In this document: positions 53,881 through 63,118 of the stretch, in pieces
Layout: each line of letters opens with the position of its first letter
How positions within the stretch are numbered: position 1 is the stretch's first letter
Assembly: GCF_003931855.1 (NCBI RefSeq)
Contig: NZ_CP034248.1
Span: 1,860,001 to 1,924,000 of the forward strand
From: Paenibacillus lentus
GTDB taxonomy: Bacteria > Bacillota > Bacilli > Paenibacillales > Paenibacillaceae
Length of the DNA stretch: 64,000 bases
Direction: 5' to 3'
Program-made: the position numbers and the translations under genes
The notes under the pieces: model-generated
Told to the model about the DNA's origin: nothing
What the model saw: only the letters and a program-made list of their open reading frames with translations
Databases searched by the model: none

Positions 53881-56437
53881 ATCCGACTGCATCCTCCAGG
53901 GACTCGCCCTTGCTGTTGAGAACAAAGATGTTAGCGCCTGGCTTGAGGGACGCTGGATCAATATATTTATAGTTTGCGCTCTTCATGGCCACTTGAAGAC
54001 TGATTCGGACTGGCAGGGTTGAGCGCAGTTCTTTTTTGGCTGGAAGGTCTTGAATGCGCAACTCCTCCTTGAGACGCTCCAACTGTTGCTCAAACTCTTG
54101 GCGTAGCTCAGCATCGCTTAATCCTTGGATGGCAATTTTAGCTTGGACGAAGTCGCGAACCGATTGCGATGTTCTTGCTTGATCCAAGGAGTCTTTTGCT
54201 TCTTGAGCCAGGTTAGAAGTACCCTGTTCCGCTTCGCCCTGTTCTCCAACTTGGGCCGTATTTCCGGTTGGAGCAGGCGTTTGGTTGACCGGAACTTGGA
54301 TTACACCCCCGGACGGGCCTGAAGACCCTCCTGAACCCCCTCCTGAAGCAGGCGGTGTTGAAGGTACATTCACGACCGGAGCAGCTAAGGTTCTTGCCGT
54401 CAGCGTAGCCCCGCTGGATATATTTCCATGGTTGTCCACTGTCTTGACAGTGATTTGATAGGTTTTGTCTGCAAGCAGCCCCGTAAAGTTGTACGACGCT
54501 GCGGTTGTATCCGCAATGAAGTTGTTATTAATATATAGTTTGACCTTAGCGAAATCAGGGTCAGTTGGAAGAGTCCAACGAACTTGCAGTGAAGAGCTTG
54601 TGGCCCTCTCAAGCGCCAGTTGAGTCACCTCGGCAGGTGGTGTCGTGTCCACGACAGGAAATTCGTTGCCGCCAGGCTCTGCAGGATTCTCGGAGTCAGC
54701 TGCTTGCGTGGAAGCAGTGATGCCTAGGCCAGACGAAATATTTCCGGTAAGATCCACGGTTTTCACAACAAAATGGTAGCTTGTGTCCGGGGTAAGTCCG
54801 TCGAATTTGTAGGTTGTTCCCGTTGTCGCATCCACCTTGTCCCCATCACGATATAGATAGACTTTGGAGAAATCAGGATCTAACGGATTTGTCCAGGAGA
54901 GTTGGACATAGGTTGATGCTGTTGCACTAACTGCCAGATCGGACACTTCAGCAGGTGCGGTAGTATCCGGAGTATCCAGGGTAGCTACTGTGATCGTCTG
55001 ACCTGCAGCTTCATTCCCACTCCAATCAGTTGACTTGATAGAAATCTCATAAGATGTATTCGGCTGTAGTTGGGTCAGGGTAAAAGATTGGCCTGCTGTG
55101 CTACCGATTTGGACATGATTAGCGTAAATGTTATTGCTCGCAAAGTCTGAATTTATGGGATTAGTCCAAGCGAGTGAAATCGTCGAATCTGTTTTTCCTG
55201 TCACATGGAGATTCGTGATATTCTCAGGCGCTGTCTGATCGAGCGATCGATTGAAGGTCGCTGAGCCATATCCAAATTCAATATCCCGGCCCGGTTGTCC
55301 TAAATCTATAGCATATTTTCTAATTTCCTCTCGCAATTGCACGTTGGTCAATCCTGGATCCTGCTGCTTGAGCAGAGCGATCATACCGGAAATATGCGGA
55401 GCGGCTTGCGATGTTCCGCTAGATATGGCATAACCGTTGTTCAAATATGAGGATACGACGTCGACGCCAGGCGCGGCAATTTCGACTTCATTTCCAACGG
55501 AGGAAAAATCCCCGCGTGCTTGATGGGCATCCACGGCCGCGACGGCGATGACACTATCGTATTTGGCAGGATAATTTATCGTATAAGTGCTTAAAGGAAC
55601 ATGAATGATATTACCGTTGTTATCTTCAGTCGTTTGGCTGTTTCCAGCCGAGCCAACGATGACAATTCCCTGGGCGTAGGCCCGATCCACCATATCCTTC
55701 AACAGTTGGGAATGCGTGTCTGTCCCTAGTGAAAGGTTGATAATATCCATATTGTTCTGAATAGACCACTCCAGTCCCTCTAGAACGTCCTGGAGTGATC
55801 CTTCTCCGGTTTGATCCATGGATTTAACGGCATAGAGATCCACGTTAGGTGCAATTCCCACCATACCACTGTTGTTGCTTTTTGCAGCGATAATGCCGGC
55901 AACGTGCGTTCCATGTCCATTGTCATCCGTATAATCACTCGTATAATCCACAGTTGAAATTCCGCCGGCAATCGTTAATTCAGGATGCGGAGCTATCCCG
56001 GAATCAATGACAGCAACTTTGATGCCTGAGCCGGTATGGCCTGTGTCCCACATGATTGTAGGCTGAACGGCCTGGAAGTTCCATTGGCTTTGCTCAGAAG
56101 GAACGGAGGTGGTCTTGAAATCCCCACCCGTAATTCTAAACTTAATATTACGTTCGACTCTTTCAATATTCGGGTCGGAAACCAGTGAATATAGGTCGGT
56201 GCTCGTCACTGTAGCCGCTACGGCTGGAATGATGTCGAATTCATGGTGGATATCGACACTCTCGCTATAAACCGTTTCTTTGCCGTCGTCATTTTTATAA
56301 ACAACGATGACCTCCTGCTCCACTTCGGGCAGCAATGGACTGGCGCTGGCGAGCCCAAGCGCTCCGGCATGAAGCAGCAGTGACAAGGTGAGAACAGATG
56401 TAATAATTTTACGTGTTAGTCTGCTCATAGAATACAT
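53879..56437 (-). CDS. S8 family serine peptidase with fibronectin type III domains
   Basis: An 852-residue subtilisin-like protease. After a signal peptide and pro-region, the triad is D in VAVIDSGIAPHPEL, H in NGHGTHVAGIIAAK and S in SGTSQAAPHISGMIALLKQ. Three fibronectin-III-like domains (TAPEVSDLAVSATAS-type starts) and a proline/serine/glycine linker (VPSTPPASGGGSGGSS) follow. The C-terminal domain stops in an Ig-like segment. The next 57 codons (53712-53880) continue that domain in another frame, so the end is probably frameshifted. ATG 56437 is preferred because AGAGGAGAG precedes it. Confidence 0.88.
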   Translation of the reverse strand: MYSMSRLTRKIITSVLTLSLLLHAGALGLASASPLLPEVEQEVIVVYKNDDGKETVYSESVDIHHEFDIIPAVAATVTSTDLYSLVSDPNIERVERNIKFRITGGDFKTTSVPSEQSQWNFQAVQPTIMWDTGHTGSGIKVAVIDSGIAPHPELTIAGGISTVDYTSDYTDDNGHGTHVAGIIAAKSNNSGMVGIAPNVDLYAVKSMDQTGEGSLQDVLEGLEWSIQNNMDIINLSLGTDTHSQLLKDMVDRAYAQGIVIVGSAGNSQTTEDNNGNIIHVPLSTYTINYPAKYDSVIAVAAVDAHQARGDFSSVGNEVEIAAPGVDVVSSYLNNGYAISSGTSQAAPHISGMIALLKQQDPGLTNVQLREEIRKYAIDLGQPGRDIEFGYGSATFNRSLDQTAPENITNLHVTGKTDSTISLAWTNPINSDFASNNIYANHVQIGSTAGQSFTLTQLQPNTSYEISIKSTDWSGNEAAGQTITVATLDTPDTTAPAEVSDLAVSATASTYVQLSWTNPLDPDFSKVYLYRDGDKVDATTGTTYKFDGLTPDTSYHFVVKTVDLTGNISSGLGITASTQAADSENPAEPGGNEFPVVDTTPPAEVTQLALERATSSSLQVRWTLPTDPDFAKVKLYINNNFIADTTAASYNFTGLLADKTYQITVKTVDNHGNISSGATLTARTLAAPVVNVPSTPPASGGGSGGSSGPSGGVIQVPVNQTPAPTGNTAQVGEQGEAEQGTSNLAQEAKDSLDQARTSQSVRDFVQAKIAIQGLSDAELRQEFEQQLERLKEELRIQDLPAKKELRSTLPVRISLQVAMKSANYKYIDPASLKPGANIFVLNSKGESLEDAVG

Positions 56438-56599
56438 AACTCTCCTCTTCATAATCTGTGGTATCTAAGAAGTGATTGAAGCGGCGTACCTCCTCGTCTT
56501 AAATTTGAAAAACAATTCTCATTCATATATCGGTAAAGAAATGATCATTTTTAATAGAAGAAAAGACTTTAGTCCTATGGAAAAACATGACTATTACCC

Positions 56600-56649
56600 T
56601 TGACAAAACAGGAAGTATAATCGATAATACAATTAACGAATTGTTAATT
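56600..56649 (+). promoter_or_regulatory. Promoter and operator of the NAD salvage cluster
   Basis: TTGACA at 56600-56605 and GATAAT at 56623-56628, 17 bases apart, form a strong SigA promoter. Right after it lies a perfect palindrome, AATTAAC-GAATT-GTTAATT (56631-56649), near +1. The first gene is a Nudix-type regulator, so autorepression is the natural reading. The arm AATTAAC recurs at 57478-57484, before pncA. Confidence 0.8.
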
Positions 56650-56683
56650 AATAAATATGCAATGGAGGAGGCCTTACCACCGT

Positions 56684-57460
56684 ATGTCCAATGAACAGGC
56701 ATTGCGGCAATATGACGTAAAGAAATACAGAACACCTGATGGGTATACCTCAGATATTGCGGTATTTACTATCAGATCTACGAGAAATGAAATGTTCAAG
56801 CCTCCGACTATGGAGCTCCACATTATGTTGATTAAGCGGAGTATGGTTGATAATGAGGGACGGCCCAACATCGAAGCGGGTAAATGGGCACTGCCTGGTG
56901 GATTCGTAGGTCCGGATGAGACGGCATACCAATCGGCTGCCCGGGAATTAAAAGAGGAGACGGGGGTAGATCATATCCACCTCCAGCATTATGGCGTGTA
57001 CGATGCTCCGGGGCGCGATCCGCGGGGGTGGATCATTTCCAATGCGCATTATGCGATCGTGCCGGAACATCAGCTTGCCCATCGCCAGGCCAATGACGAT
57101 GCGAGCGAGGTGGAGCTCTTTTCCGTGGAGGATGTGCTTCAGTTGGACCTTGCTTTTGACCACGCGGAAATTATCGCTGATGCGATTACAGTCATCCGGC
57201 ATAAGCTGCTTGAAACTACGGTGGCTAAAGAGTTTTTGCCAGCAGAATTTACATACTCTGAACTTCAAGCCGTATTGCTTACCGTGACGAAGGATTCGGC
57301 GATCGCTTTGGATGCTGCGTTTGCTCGTAAAATTAAAACCTTACCTTTTATTCAGGAAATCACCGGGAAGAAGACAACGCGGACATCGAAGAAACCTGCC
57401 CAGCTTTATCGTTTTGTTGACGTAGAAGTGAATAGCTCGATCTATCACGCCAGAAAGTAA
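56684..57460 (+). CDS. NrtR-like Nudix domain regulator
   Basis: A 258-residue protein joining a Nudix domain (about residues 25-160) to a C-terminal winged-helix domain (about 165-255; FLPAEFTYSELQAVLLTVTK, ending in RTSKKPAQLYRFVDVEV). This is the architecture of NrtR, a repressor of NAD genes that senses ADP-ribose or related compounds. The Nudix box is intact, GGFVGPDETAYQSAARELKE then ETGV, so hydrolase activity is possible. ATG 56684 is chosen; GAGGAGG lies 12 bases upstream. It heads nrtR-pncA-pncB-nadE. Confidence 0.85.
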   Translation: MSNEQALRQYDVKKYRTPDGYTSDIAVFTIRSTRNEMFKPPTMELHIMLIKRSMVDNEGRPNIEAGKWALPGGFVGPDETAYQSAARELKEETGVDHIHLQHYGVYDAPGRDPRGWIISNAHYAIVPEHQLAHRQANDDASEVELFSVEDVLQLDLAFDHAEIIADAITVIRHKLLETTVAKEFLPAEFTYSELQAVLLTVTKDSAIALDAAFARKIKTLPFIQEITGKKTTRTSKKPAQLYRFVDVEVNSSIYHARK

Positions 57461-57477
57461 TTTTTTTTAATTTTATT

Positions 57478-57503
57478 AATTAACAAAATAATAAGTGTTA
57501 AAT
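57478..57503 (+). promoter_or_regulatory. Second possible NrtR-like operator before pncA
   Basis: AATTAAC at 57478-57484 repeats the operator arm seen at 56631. GTTAAAT at 57497-57503 is an imperfect partner 12 bases further on. The surrounding 57461-57523 is very AT-rich and may hold a second promoter. Confidence 0.45.
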
Positions 57504-57523
57504 ATAAAAAGGGGGAATTTGCT

Positions 57524-58108
57524 GTGATTATCCCAAAGAGAAGAGCGTTAATTAATGTTGACTACACGTATGATTTTGTGGCTGCAGATGGAGCATTGAC
57601 ATGTGGCGAGCCTGCTCAAGCGATCGAAGGGCGGATGGCCGAGCTAACTAAAGAATTTATTCAGTATGGCGACTTTGTAGTATTGGCGATCGATATTCAT
57701 AAGCATGGCGACATACTTCATCCTGAGACAAAGCTGTTTCCCCCACACAACATCGAAGGGACGGATGGACGCAAGCTGTACGGAGCGTTAGATACGGTGT
57801 ACCAGACTTATAAGGATGCCGTGAACGTGTATTGGATGGATAAAACGAGGTATAGCGCTTTTGCGGGTACAGATCTTGAACTGGTGCTTCGTACGCGCGG
57901 AATCACAGAGCTGCACTTGGTCGGGGTGTGTACGGATATTTGTGTGCTGCACACCGCGGTGGATGCTTACAATAAAGGCTTTGAGCTCGTTATTCATGAG
58001 GATGCCGTGGCGAGCTTTGACCTGGAAGGTCATGCGTGGGCATTAAGGCATTTCAAAAGTACGCTTGGCGCGACAATGATACGGCAAAAGGAGGAAAAGG
58101 AGAAATGA
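57524..58108 (+). CDS. pncA: Nicotinamidase (isochorismatase family)
   Basis: A 194-residue nicotinamidase. The catalytic triad is D in LINVDYTYDF (about residue 12), K in VYWMDKTRYSAF (about residue 107) and the nucleophile C in GVCTDICVLHTA (about residue 141); the metal-site histidine lies in AIDIHKHGD. It makes nicotinate from nicotinamide. The GTG at 57524 follows AAAGGGGGAA. Its stop overlaps the pncB start (ATGA), linking the two steps of the salvage route. Confidence 0.93.
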   Translation: MIIPKRRALINVDYTYDFVAADGALTCGEPAQAIEGRMAELTKEFIQYGDFVVLAIDIHKHGDILHPETKLFPPHNIEGTDGRKLYGALDTVYQTYKDAVNVYWMDKTRYSAFAGTDLELVLRTRGITELHLVGVCTDICVLHTAVDAYNKGFELVIHEDAVASFDLEGHAWALRHFKSTLGATMIRQKEEKEK

Positions 58109-59616
58109 ACAATCTAGCGAATAATCAGTTTTCACCATTGCCTTATGCGGATGATGGACTTGCTCTGCACACGGATAAATACCAGATTAATATGACGGAG
58201 GCCTATTGGCGGGATCAAATGTACAACCGCAAAGCTGTGTTTGATGTCTATTTTCGCAAAATCCCGTTTCAAAACGGCTATGCGGTCTTTGCCGGGCTAG
58301 AGCGGGTTATCCGCTATCTTAAGGCATTCCGATTTACGGAGAGCGATTTAGCTTATTTAAAAGAAGAGGGCTATGGCGGTGACTACCTTGCCTATCTTGA
58401 GACACTGCGTTTTACGGGAACGGTGCGTTCGATGAGGGAGGGGGAGCTCGTTTTTGCCAATGAACCCATCATGCAAATTGAGGCTCCTTTAGCGGAAGCA
58501 CAGTTAATTGAAACGGCCGTGCTGAATATCGTCAATTACCAGACTCTGATTGCCAGCAAAGCATCGCGCATCAAGCAAGTCATCGAGGATGGCATCAGCA
58601 TGGAATTCGGCACTCGCCGTGCCCAGGAGATGGATGCAGCAGTTTGGGGAACGAGAGCCGCGTATATTGCGGGCTTTGAGGCTACATCGAATGTGAGAGC
58701 CGGGAAGCTGTTCGGCATCCCTACCGTCGGAACACATGCCCATGCCATGGTTCAGGCTTATCGCGATGAATATACTGCTTTTCGCAAATACGCGGAATGC
58801 CACAAAGACTGCGTGTTCCTGGTCGATACGTATGATACGCTGAGATCGGGGGTACCTACCGCCATCCAGGTCGCCAAAGAGTTCGGAGACCGCATTAACT
58901 TCAAGGGCATCCGCCTGGACAGCGGAGATCTGGCCTATTTCTCGAAAGAAGCACGCAAAATGCTTGATGAGGCTGGTTTCCCTGATGCGAAAATTTACGC
59001 TACTAATGATCTGGATGAGCATACGATTATGAACCTGAAGGCGCAGGGAGCAAAAATCGATGTTTGGGGGATCGGCACGAAGCTAATCACTGCTTATGAC
59101 CAGCCTGCTCTTGGCGCTGTTTACAAAATGATTTCAATCGAGGACGAGCATGGTACAATGGTAGATACCATTAAAATCAGCTCAAATCCTGAAAAAATTA
59201 CGACGCCTGGTCGTAAAAAAGTGTACCGTATTATTAATAAAGGAAACCAGAAGGCAGAAGGCGATTATATTGCGTTGGAACACGAAAATCCTCAGCGCGA
59301 AGGACGTCTTAAAATGTTCCACCCGGTTCACACGTACATCGCGAAATTCGTCACAAATTTTGAAGCGAGAGAGCTGCACCAGACGATTTTTAAAGACGGT
59401 GAATGTGTGTATGAGCTTCCGACCTTACAAGAAATCAGGGAATTTGCAGCGGATAATCTACAAGTGTTATGGGAGGAATATAAGCGTCTCTTGAACCCGG
59501 CCGAATATCCTGTTAATTTAAGTCAGGACTGTTGGGATAATAAGATGAAGCTAATTGAAGAAGCCCGGGAAAAGGTTCAACAGCGTATGGCAAATCAGGA
59601 TTTACAGGATTTATAG
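58105..59616 (+). CDS. pncB: Nicotinate phosphoribosyltransferase
   Basis: A 503-residue type I nicotinate phosphoribosyltransferase. Conserved segments seen are LHTDKYQINMTEAYWRD, FGTRRAQEMDAAVWGTRAAY, GTHAHAMVQAYRDEYTAF (phospho-acceptor region histidine), FLVDTYDTLRSGVPTAIQVA and GIRLDSGDLAYFSKEARKML. It couples nicotinate with PRPP and ATP to make nicotinate mononucleotide. ATG 58105 follows AAGGAGGAAAAGGAG and overlaps the pncA stop. Confidence 0.95.
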   Translation: MNNLANNQFSPLPYADDGLALHTDKYQINMTEAYWRDQMYNRKAVFDVYFRKIPFQNGYAVFAGLERVIRYLKAFRFTESDLAYLKEEGYGGDYLAYLETLRFTGTVRSMREGELVFANEPIMQIEAPLAEAQLIETAVLNIVNYQTLIASKASRIKQVIEDGISMEFGTRRAQEMDAAVWGTRAAYIAGFEATSNVRAGKLFGIPTVGTHAHAMVQAYRDEYTAFRKYAECHKDCVFLVDTYDTLRSGVPTAIQVAKEFGDRINFKGIRLDSGDLAYFSKEARKMLDEAGFPDAKIYATNDLDEHTIMNLKAQGAKIDVWGIGTKLITAYDQPALGAVYKMISIEDEHGTMVDTIKISSNPEKITTPGRKKVYRIINKGNQKAEGDYIALEHENPQREGRLKMFHPVHTYIAKFVTNFEARELHQTIFKDGECVYELPTLQEIREFAADNLQVLWEEYKRLLNPAEYPVNLSQDCWDNKMKLIEEAREKVQQRMANQDLQDL

Positions 59617-59674
59617 ATTTGGTTATAAATTGACTCAGGCTAGCCAGCTCAATACTAGAAGGGAGTAATTTTCA

Positions 59675-60502
59675 ATGCCAATGGATCATACTCAGAAGCA
59701 AATTACCGAAGCATTGCACGTCAAGCCAAGCATCGATGTGAGGGCGGAAATTCGCAGCCGGATCGATTTCTTGAAGGAATACTGCCGGAAGGCTCACGCG
59801 AAGGGCTATGTACTAGGAATCAGCGGGGGACAGGACTCCACGCTGGCGGGCCGCCTGGCGCAACTGGCTGTGGAGGAGCTTCGTGCTGAAGGATACGACG
59901 CGACGTTCTATGCCGTTCGTCTGCCCTATGGAGTACAGAAGGACGAAGATGATGCTGAGGCGGCCATGGCGTTCATTCAGGCGGATCAAGAGTTCGTTGT
60001 GAATATTCAGGAGCCTGTTCTGGCTTTGGCTAATGTCGTTGAACAAAGCACTAGTCTCAAGTTATCCGATTTCAATAAAGGCAATGCTAAAGCACGGGTG
60101 CGCATGATCGTTCAATATGCCATCGGCGGAGAGACCGGGTGTTTGGTTGTAGGTACGGATCACGCCGCAGAGTCCATTACAGGCTTCTTTACGAAATTTG
60201 GCGATGGTGGGGCGGATGTTCTACCTCTGGCGGGGTTAACAAAGGGACAGGGGCGCGAGCTGCTGAGGGAGCTTAAAGCCTCGGAGCGTTTGTATCTCAA
60301 AGTGCCCACTGCGGATTTACTGGATAACAAGCCTCTGCAGGCAGACGAAACAGAGCTGGGGATCGCCTACGAAGTGCTTGATCAATACTTAACGGGAAAT
60401 GCCGTTGATTCAGAGGATCAAGCGAGTATCGAGAAGCGGTACGCCGTATCCCGGCATAAGCGGGAGCTTCCGGCCACCCCGTTCGACACGTGGTGGAAGT
60501 GA
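59675..60502 (+). CDS. nadE: NH3-dependent NAD synthetase
   Basis: A 275-residue NadE, like B. subtilis and E. coli NadE (about 270), without a glutaminase domain. The ATP-pyrophosphatase P-loop is [14 protein letters not shown] (about residues 46-59). Next come [19 protein letters not shown] and [22 protein letters not shown]. It amidates deamido-NAD to NAD. ATG 59675 follows AAGGGAG. The middle enzyme, NadD, is not in this window. Confidence 0.96.
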   Translation: MPMDHTQKQITEALHVKPSIDVRAEIRSRIDFLKEYCRKAHAKGYVLGISGGQDSTLAGRLAQLAVEELRAEGYDATFYAVRLPYGVQKDEDDAEAAMAFIQADQEFVVNIQEPVLALANVVEQSTSLKLSDFNKGNAKARVRMIVQYAIGGETGCLVVGTDHAAESITGFFTKFGDGGADVLPLAGLTKGQGRELLRELKASERLYLKVPTADLLDNKPLQADETELGIAYEVLDQYLTGNAVDSEDQASIEKRYAVSRHKRELPATPFDTWWK

Positions 60503-60616
60503 GCGAGAATTCGCCATCCTGAAAGCTGCCCAGTCGGGCACACCTACTGCCTGGAGATTTACATTCCAATTTGAAAATGGCACCCTTCCCATGCTCTGTT
60601 ATAATGAACAATGAGT

Positions 60617-60663
60617 GAAGCCGGGTAGATTCAGAGTACTTTACTGACTGCTCGGCTTCTTAC
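60617..60663 (+). terminator. Weak terminator after nadE
   Basis: GAAGCCG pairs with CGGCTTC across about 30 bases, followed by TTACTGG. The T-tract is poor, so read-through into the helicase gene is possible. Confidence 0.4.
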
Positions 60664-60705
60664 TGGTCTCATCTAAGTAAATTGAGTGATTTGAAAGGAA
60701 CGATC

Positions 60706-63000
60706 ATGCAGCAAGAACATCCCTTTTTCATACGAAAAAAACAGCAGATCGCTGTTCATCTCAATGAAGTGCAGCAGCAAGCAGTATTGCATTCGGAGGG
60801 TCCGCTGCTGTTGCTTGCGGCACCAGGGTCGGGCAAGACGACGACCTTGCTCATGCGAGTTGGCTACCTGATCGAGGAGAAAGGGGTGCAGCCTTCGCGA
60901 ATTAAGGCGATTACCTTCAGCCGGGCATCGGCCGGGGATATGAAGGAAAGGTATAAGCGATTTTTTCCGGAGCTGCCGTCCGTGGATTTTTCAACGATTC
61001 ATAGCCTGGCCTTTGAAATTGTGCGGGAGCACTTTCGTGCAGAAAGAATCTTGTTCCAAATTATCGAGGGTCATGGATCGGGTCAGGACATAGAAGTGGG
61101 AGAGGCAGGCGATTCCGCGGCCCCGGCTTTGCATAAGAAAATGATATTGCGCGAAATATTCAGAACGGTCACGGGAGAGAACATCACGGATGACCAATTG
61201 GAAGAGTTAACGACTTATATTAGCTATATTAAAAATAAAATGATCCCGGTCAGCAAATGGGGCGATGTGTCTTGCGGTGTGCGACATGCCGAACAAATCC
61301 TTAGCGAGTACGAGAGATTTAAGCGAAAGCATCCGAGCGGGCTGCTCATTGATTTTGACGATATGCTGACGCTGGCCAATGACATTTTAAGCAAAGACGC
61401 TCGCTTGCTCCGTAAATATCAGCGGCGCTACGATTATATGCTTACGGACGAAAGTCAGGATACGTCGCTGGTACAGCATGCGATCGTCGAGAAGCTCGTT
61501 ATGGAGCATCGGAATTTATGCGTTGTAGCGGATGACGACCAGTCGATTTATAGCTGGCGGGGAGCGGAACCTTCCTACTTGCTGGAGTTCCGGCAGGTAT
61601 ACCCGGAGGCGCGAGTTTTGTATATGGAGCAGAACTACAGGTCTTCTAAAAACATTGTGGAAACCGCCAATCAGTTTATTCAGCGGAACAAAAATCGTTA
61701 CAACAAAAACATGTTTACGCATAACGTTGAGGGACAGCCGATTTCGATCAAAGCTCTGCCCGACTATAAGCAGCAAACGAAGTACTTAGTCGAAGAAATT
61801 CGTAAGTTGAGCCATTTGGGCGAAGTAGCCGTGCTATATCGGAACAATTCATCCTCCATTGATCTGATGAATCAATTTGATCGTGCCGGTATTCCGTTTT
61901 ATATACGCGATGCGGACAATCGTTTTTTCTCCCATTGGGTTGTACAGGATATTCTCAATTTCATGCGGATGTCGTATACCGACCGTCGGCCGGATATTTT
62001 GGAAGCTATTCACACGAAATTTAACGGCTATATTACGAAGCAGCAGATGGCTGCATTAAAGGAAATTCATAATCATGAATCGGTGTTTGATAATTTGCTG
62101 AACTATGTCCCGCTGCAGGATTATCAGTTGAAGCAGCTGCCGCAATGCAAATGGATTTTTGAACAGATGAAAGGCATGCCACCTTTAGAGGCGATTGATG
62201 TTATCCGAACGAAGCTGGGATATGACAAGGCTATCGACAAAATGTGCGAACGTCTTGGTTTCCAAAAGGAATACTTGCTAGGGATCCTGAATTCGCTGGA
62301 GGAGATTGCGGAGTCGTTGAGTACGATGGAGGAATTTGCGCAGCGACTCAAACATTTGGAGGCTTTGTTGAAATCCTCTAAGTCCAGAAAGGGGCAGCAT
62401 GCCGTCACGTTTTCGACCTTTCACAGCGCCAAGGGCTTGGAGTTCAAGCATGTGTATATGATCGATTTGATCAATGGCATCCTTCCATCGAAGGAGGATC
62501 TGAAGCATCGAGCAGGGGACCGGAATAGCGAGCTGATGGAGGAAGCGGCTCGGCTGTTCTATGTTGGCATGACGAGAGCCAAGACACAGCTTGAGCTGCT
62601 GACTTATCAGCAGAGGGAGGGCGAGAAAACGACGGAATCTGTATTTCTTGCCGAGGTGCGGAGTATTTTGAATCCTCCGCAGTTTAAGGTGAGCCTGGAT
62701 TCTGGCCGACAAATCGGCAGAAGTACTAACAGGGGAGCTTCTTTTGGCGGGGGAGGTGGGGCAGCGGCCTTCCCGGCATCTTATGCGGTTCCAGCAGCAG
62801 CTCGCTCGTTCAATGCGAATACGATCCGGTTGTTGACGGATTTAGCTCAGGACATGCAAGTGATCCATCGTGCATTTGGTCTGGGAAGAGTAACGATGTT
62901 CTCGGGGCCAACCGATCTGATTGAAATCCAATTCGCCGCTGGAACCAAACGGCTATCGGTTCGTACCTGCCTGGATATGGGGCTGCTTGAGCGACCGTAG
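60706..63000 (+). CDS. UvrD/Rep family DNA helicase (PcrA-like)
   Basis: A 764-residue superfamily 1A helicase. Motif I is LAAPGSGKTTTLLMRVGYLI, motif II DESQDTSLVQ (Glu to Ser at the third place of the usual DExQD), motif III DDDQSIYSWRGA, motif IV YRSSKNIVETANQFI, motif V STFHSAKGLEFKHVYMIDL and motif VI FYVGMTRAKTQLEL. After a glycine-rich linker, the end (VIHRAFGLGRVTMFSG) looks like the PcrA Tudor-like domain that binds RNA polymerase. ATG 60706 follows AAAGGAACG. This is a second PcrA-like helicase; the main pcrA is elsewhere. Confidence 0.85.
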   Translation: MQQEHPFFIRKKQQIAVHLNEVQQQAVLHSEGPLLLLAAPGSGKTTTLLMRVGYLIEEKGVQPSRIKAITFSRASAGDMKERYKRFFPELPSVDFSTIHSLAFEIVREHFRAERILFQIIEGHGSGQDIEVGEAGDSAAPALHKKMILREIFRTVTGENITDDQLEELTTYISYIKNKMIPVSKWGDVSCGVRHAEQILSEYERFKRKHPSGLLIDFDDMLTLANDILSKDARLLRKYQRRYDYMLTDESQDTSLVQHAIVEKLVMEHRNLCVVADDDQSIYSWRGAEPSYLLEFRQVYPEARVLYMEQNYRSSKNIVETANQFIQRNKNRYNKNMFTHNVEGQPISIKALPDYKQQTKYLVEEIRKLSHLGEVAVLYRNNSSSIDLMNQFDRAGIPFYIRDADNRFFSHWVVQDILNFMRMSYTDRRPDILEAIHTKFNGYITKQQMAALKEIHNHESVFDNLLNYVPLQDYQLKQLPQCKWIFEQMKGMPPLEAIDVIRTKLGYDKAIDKMCERLGFQKEYLLGILNSLEEIAESLSTMEEFAQRLKHLEALLKSSKSRKGQHAVTFSTFHSAKGLEFKHVYMIDLINGILPSKEDLKHRAGDRNSELMEEAARLFYVGMTRAKTQLELLTYQQREGEKTTESVFLAEVRSILNPPQFKVSLDSGRQIGRSTNRGASFGGGGGAAAFPASYAVPAAARSFNANTIRLLTDLAQDMQVIHRAFGLGRVTMFSGPTDLIEIQFAAGTKRLSVRTCLDMGLLERP

Positions 63001-63118
63001 CCTGCGAATGCATCGAAGTGATTAGAAGGTACAAACCGGGAGTTAGTCCGTCTTTTTCGCGGTGATCCTGCATAAACTGGGTGGTGAAGTGATTCAAGCG
63101 CTGCCTGGGGGGAGAGAG

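Noticed and set aside
53879..53881. Programmed frameshift site in the S8 protease
   Set aside because: The A-run at the junction fits slippage weakly, but no stimulatory hairpin or internal ribosome-like site is evident. A mutation or a read error is simpler, so it is reported only as an apparent frameshift.
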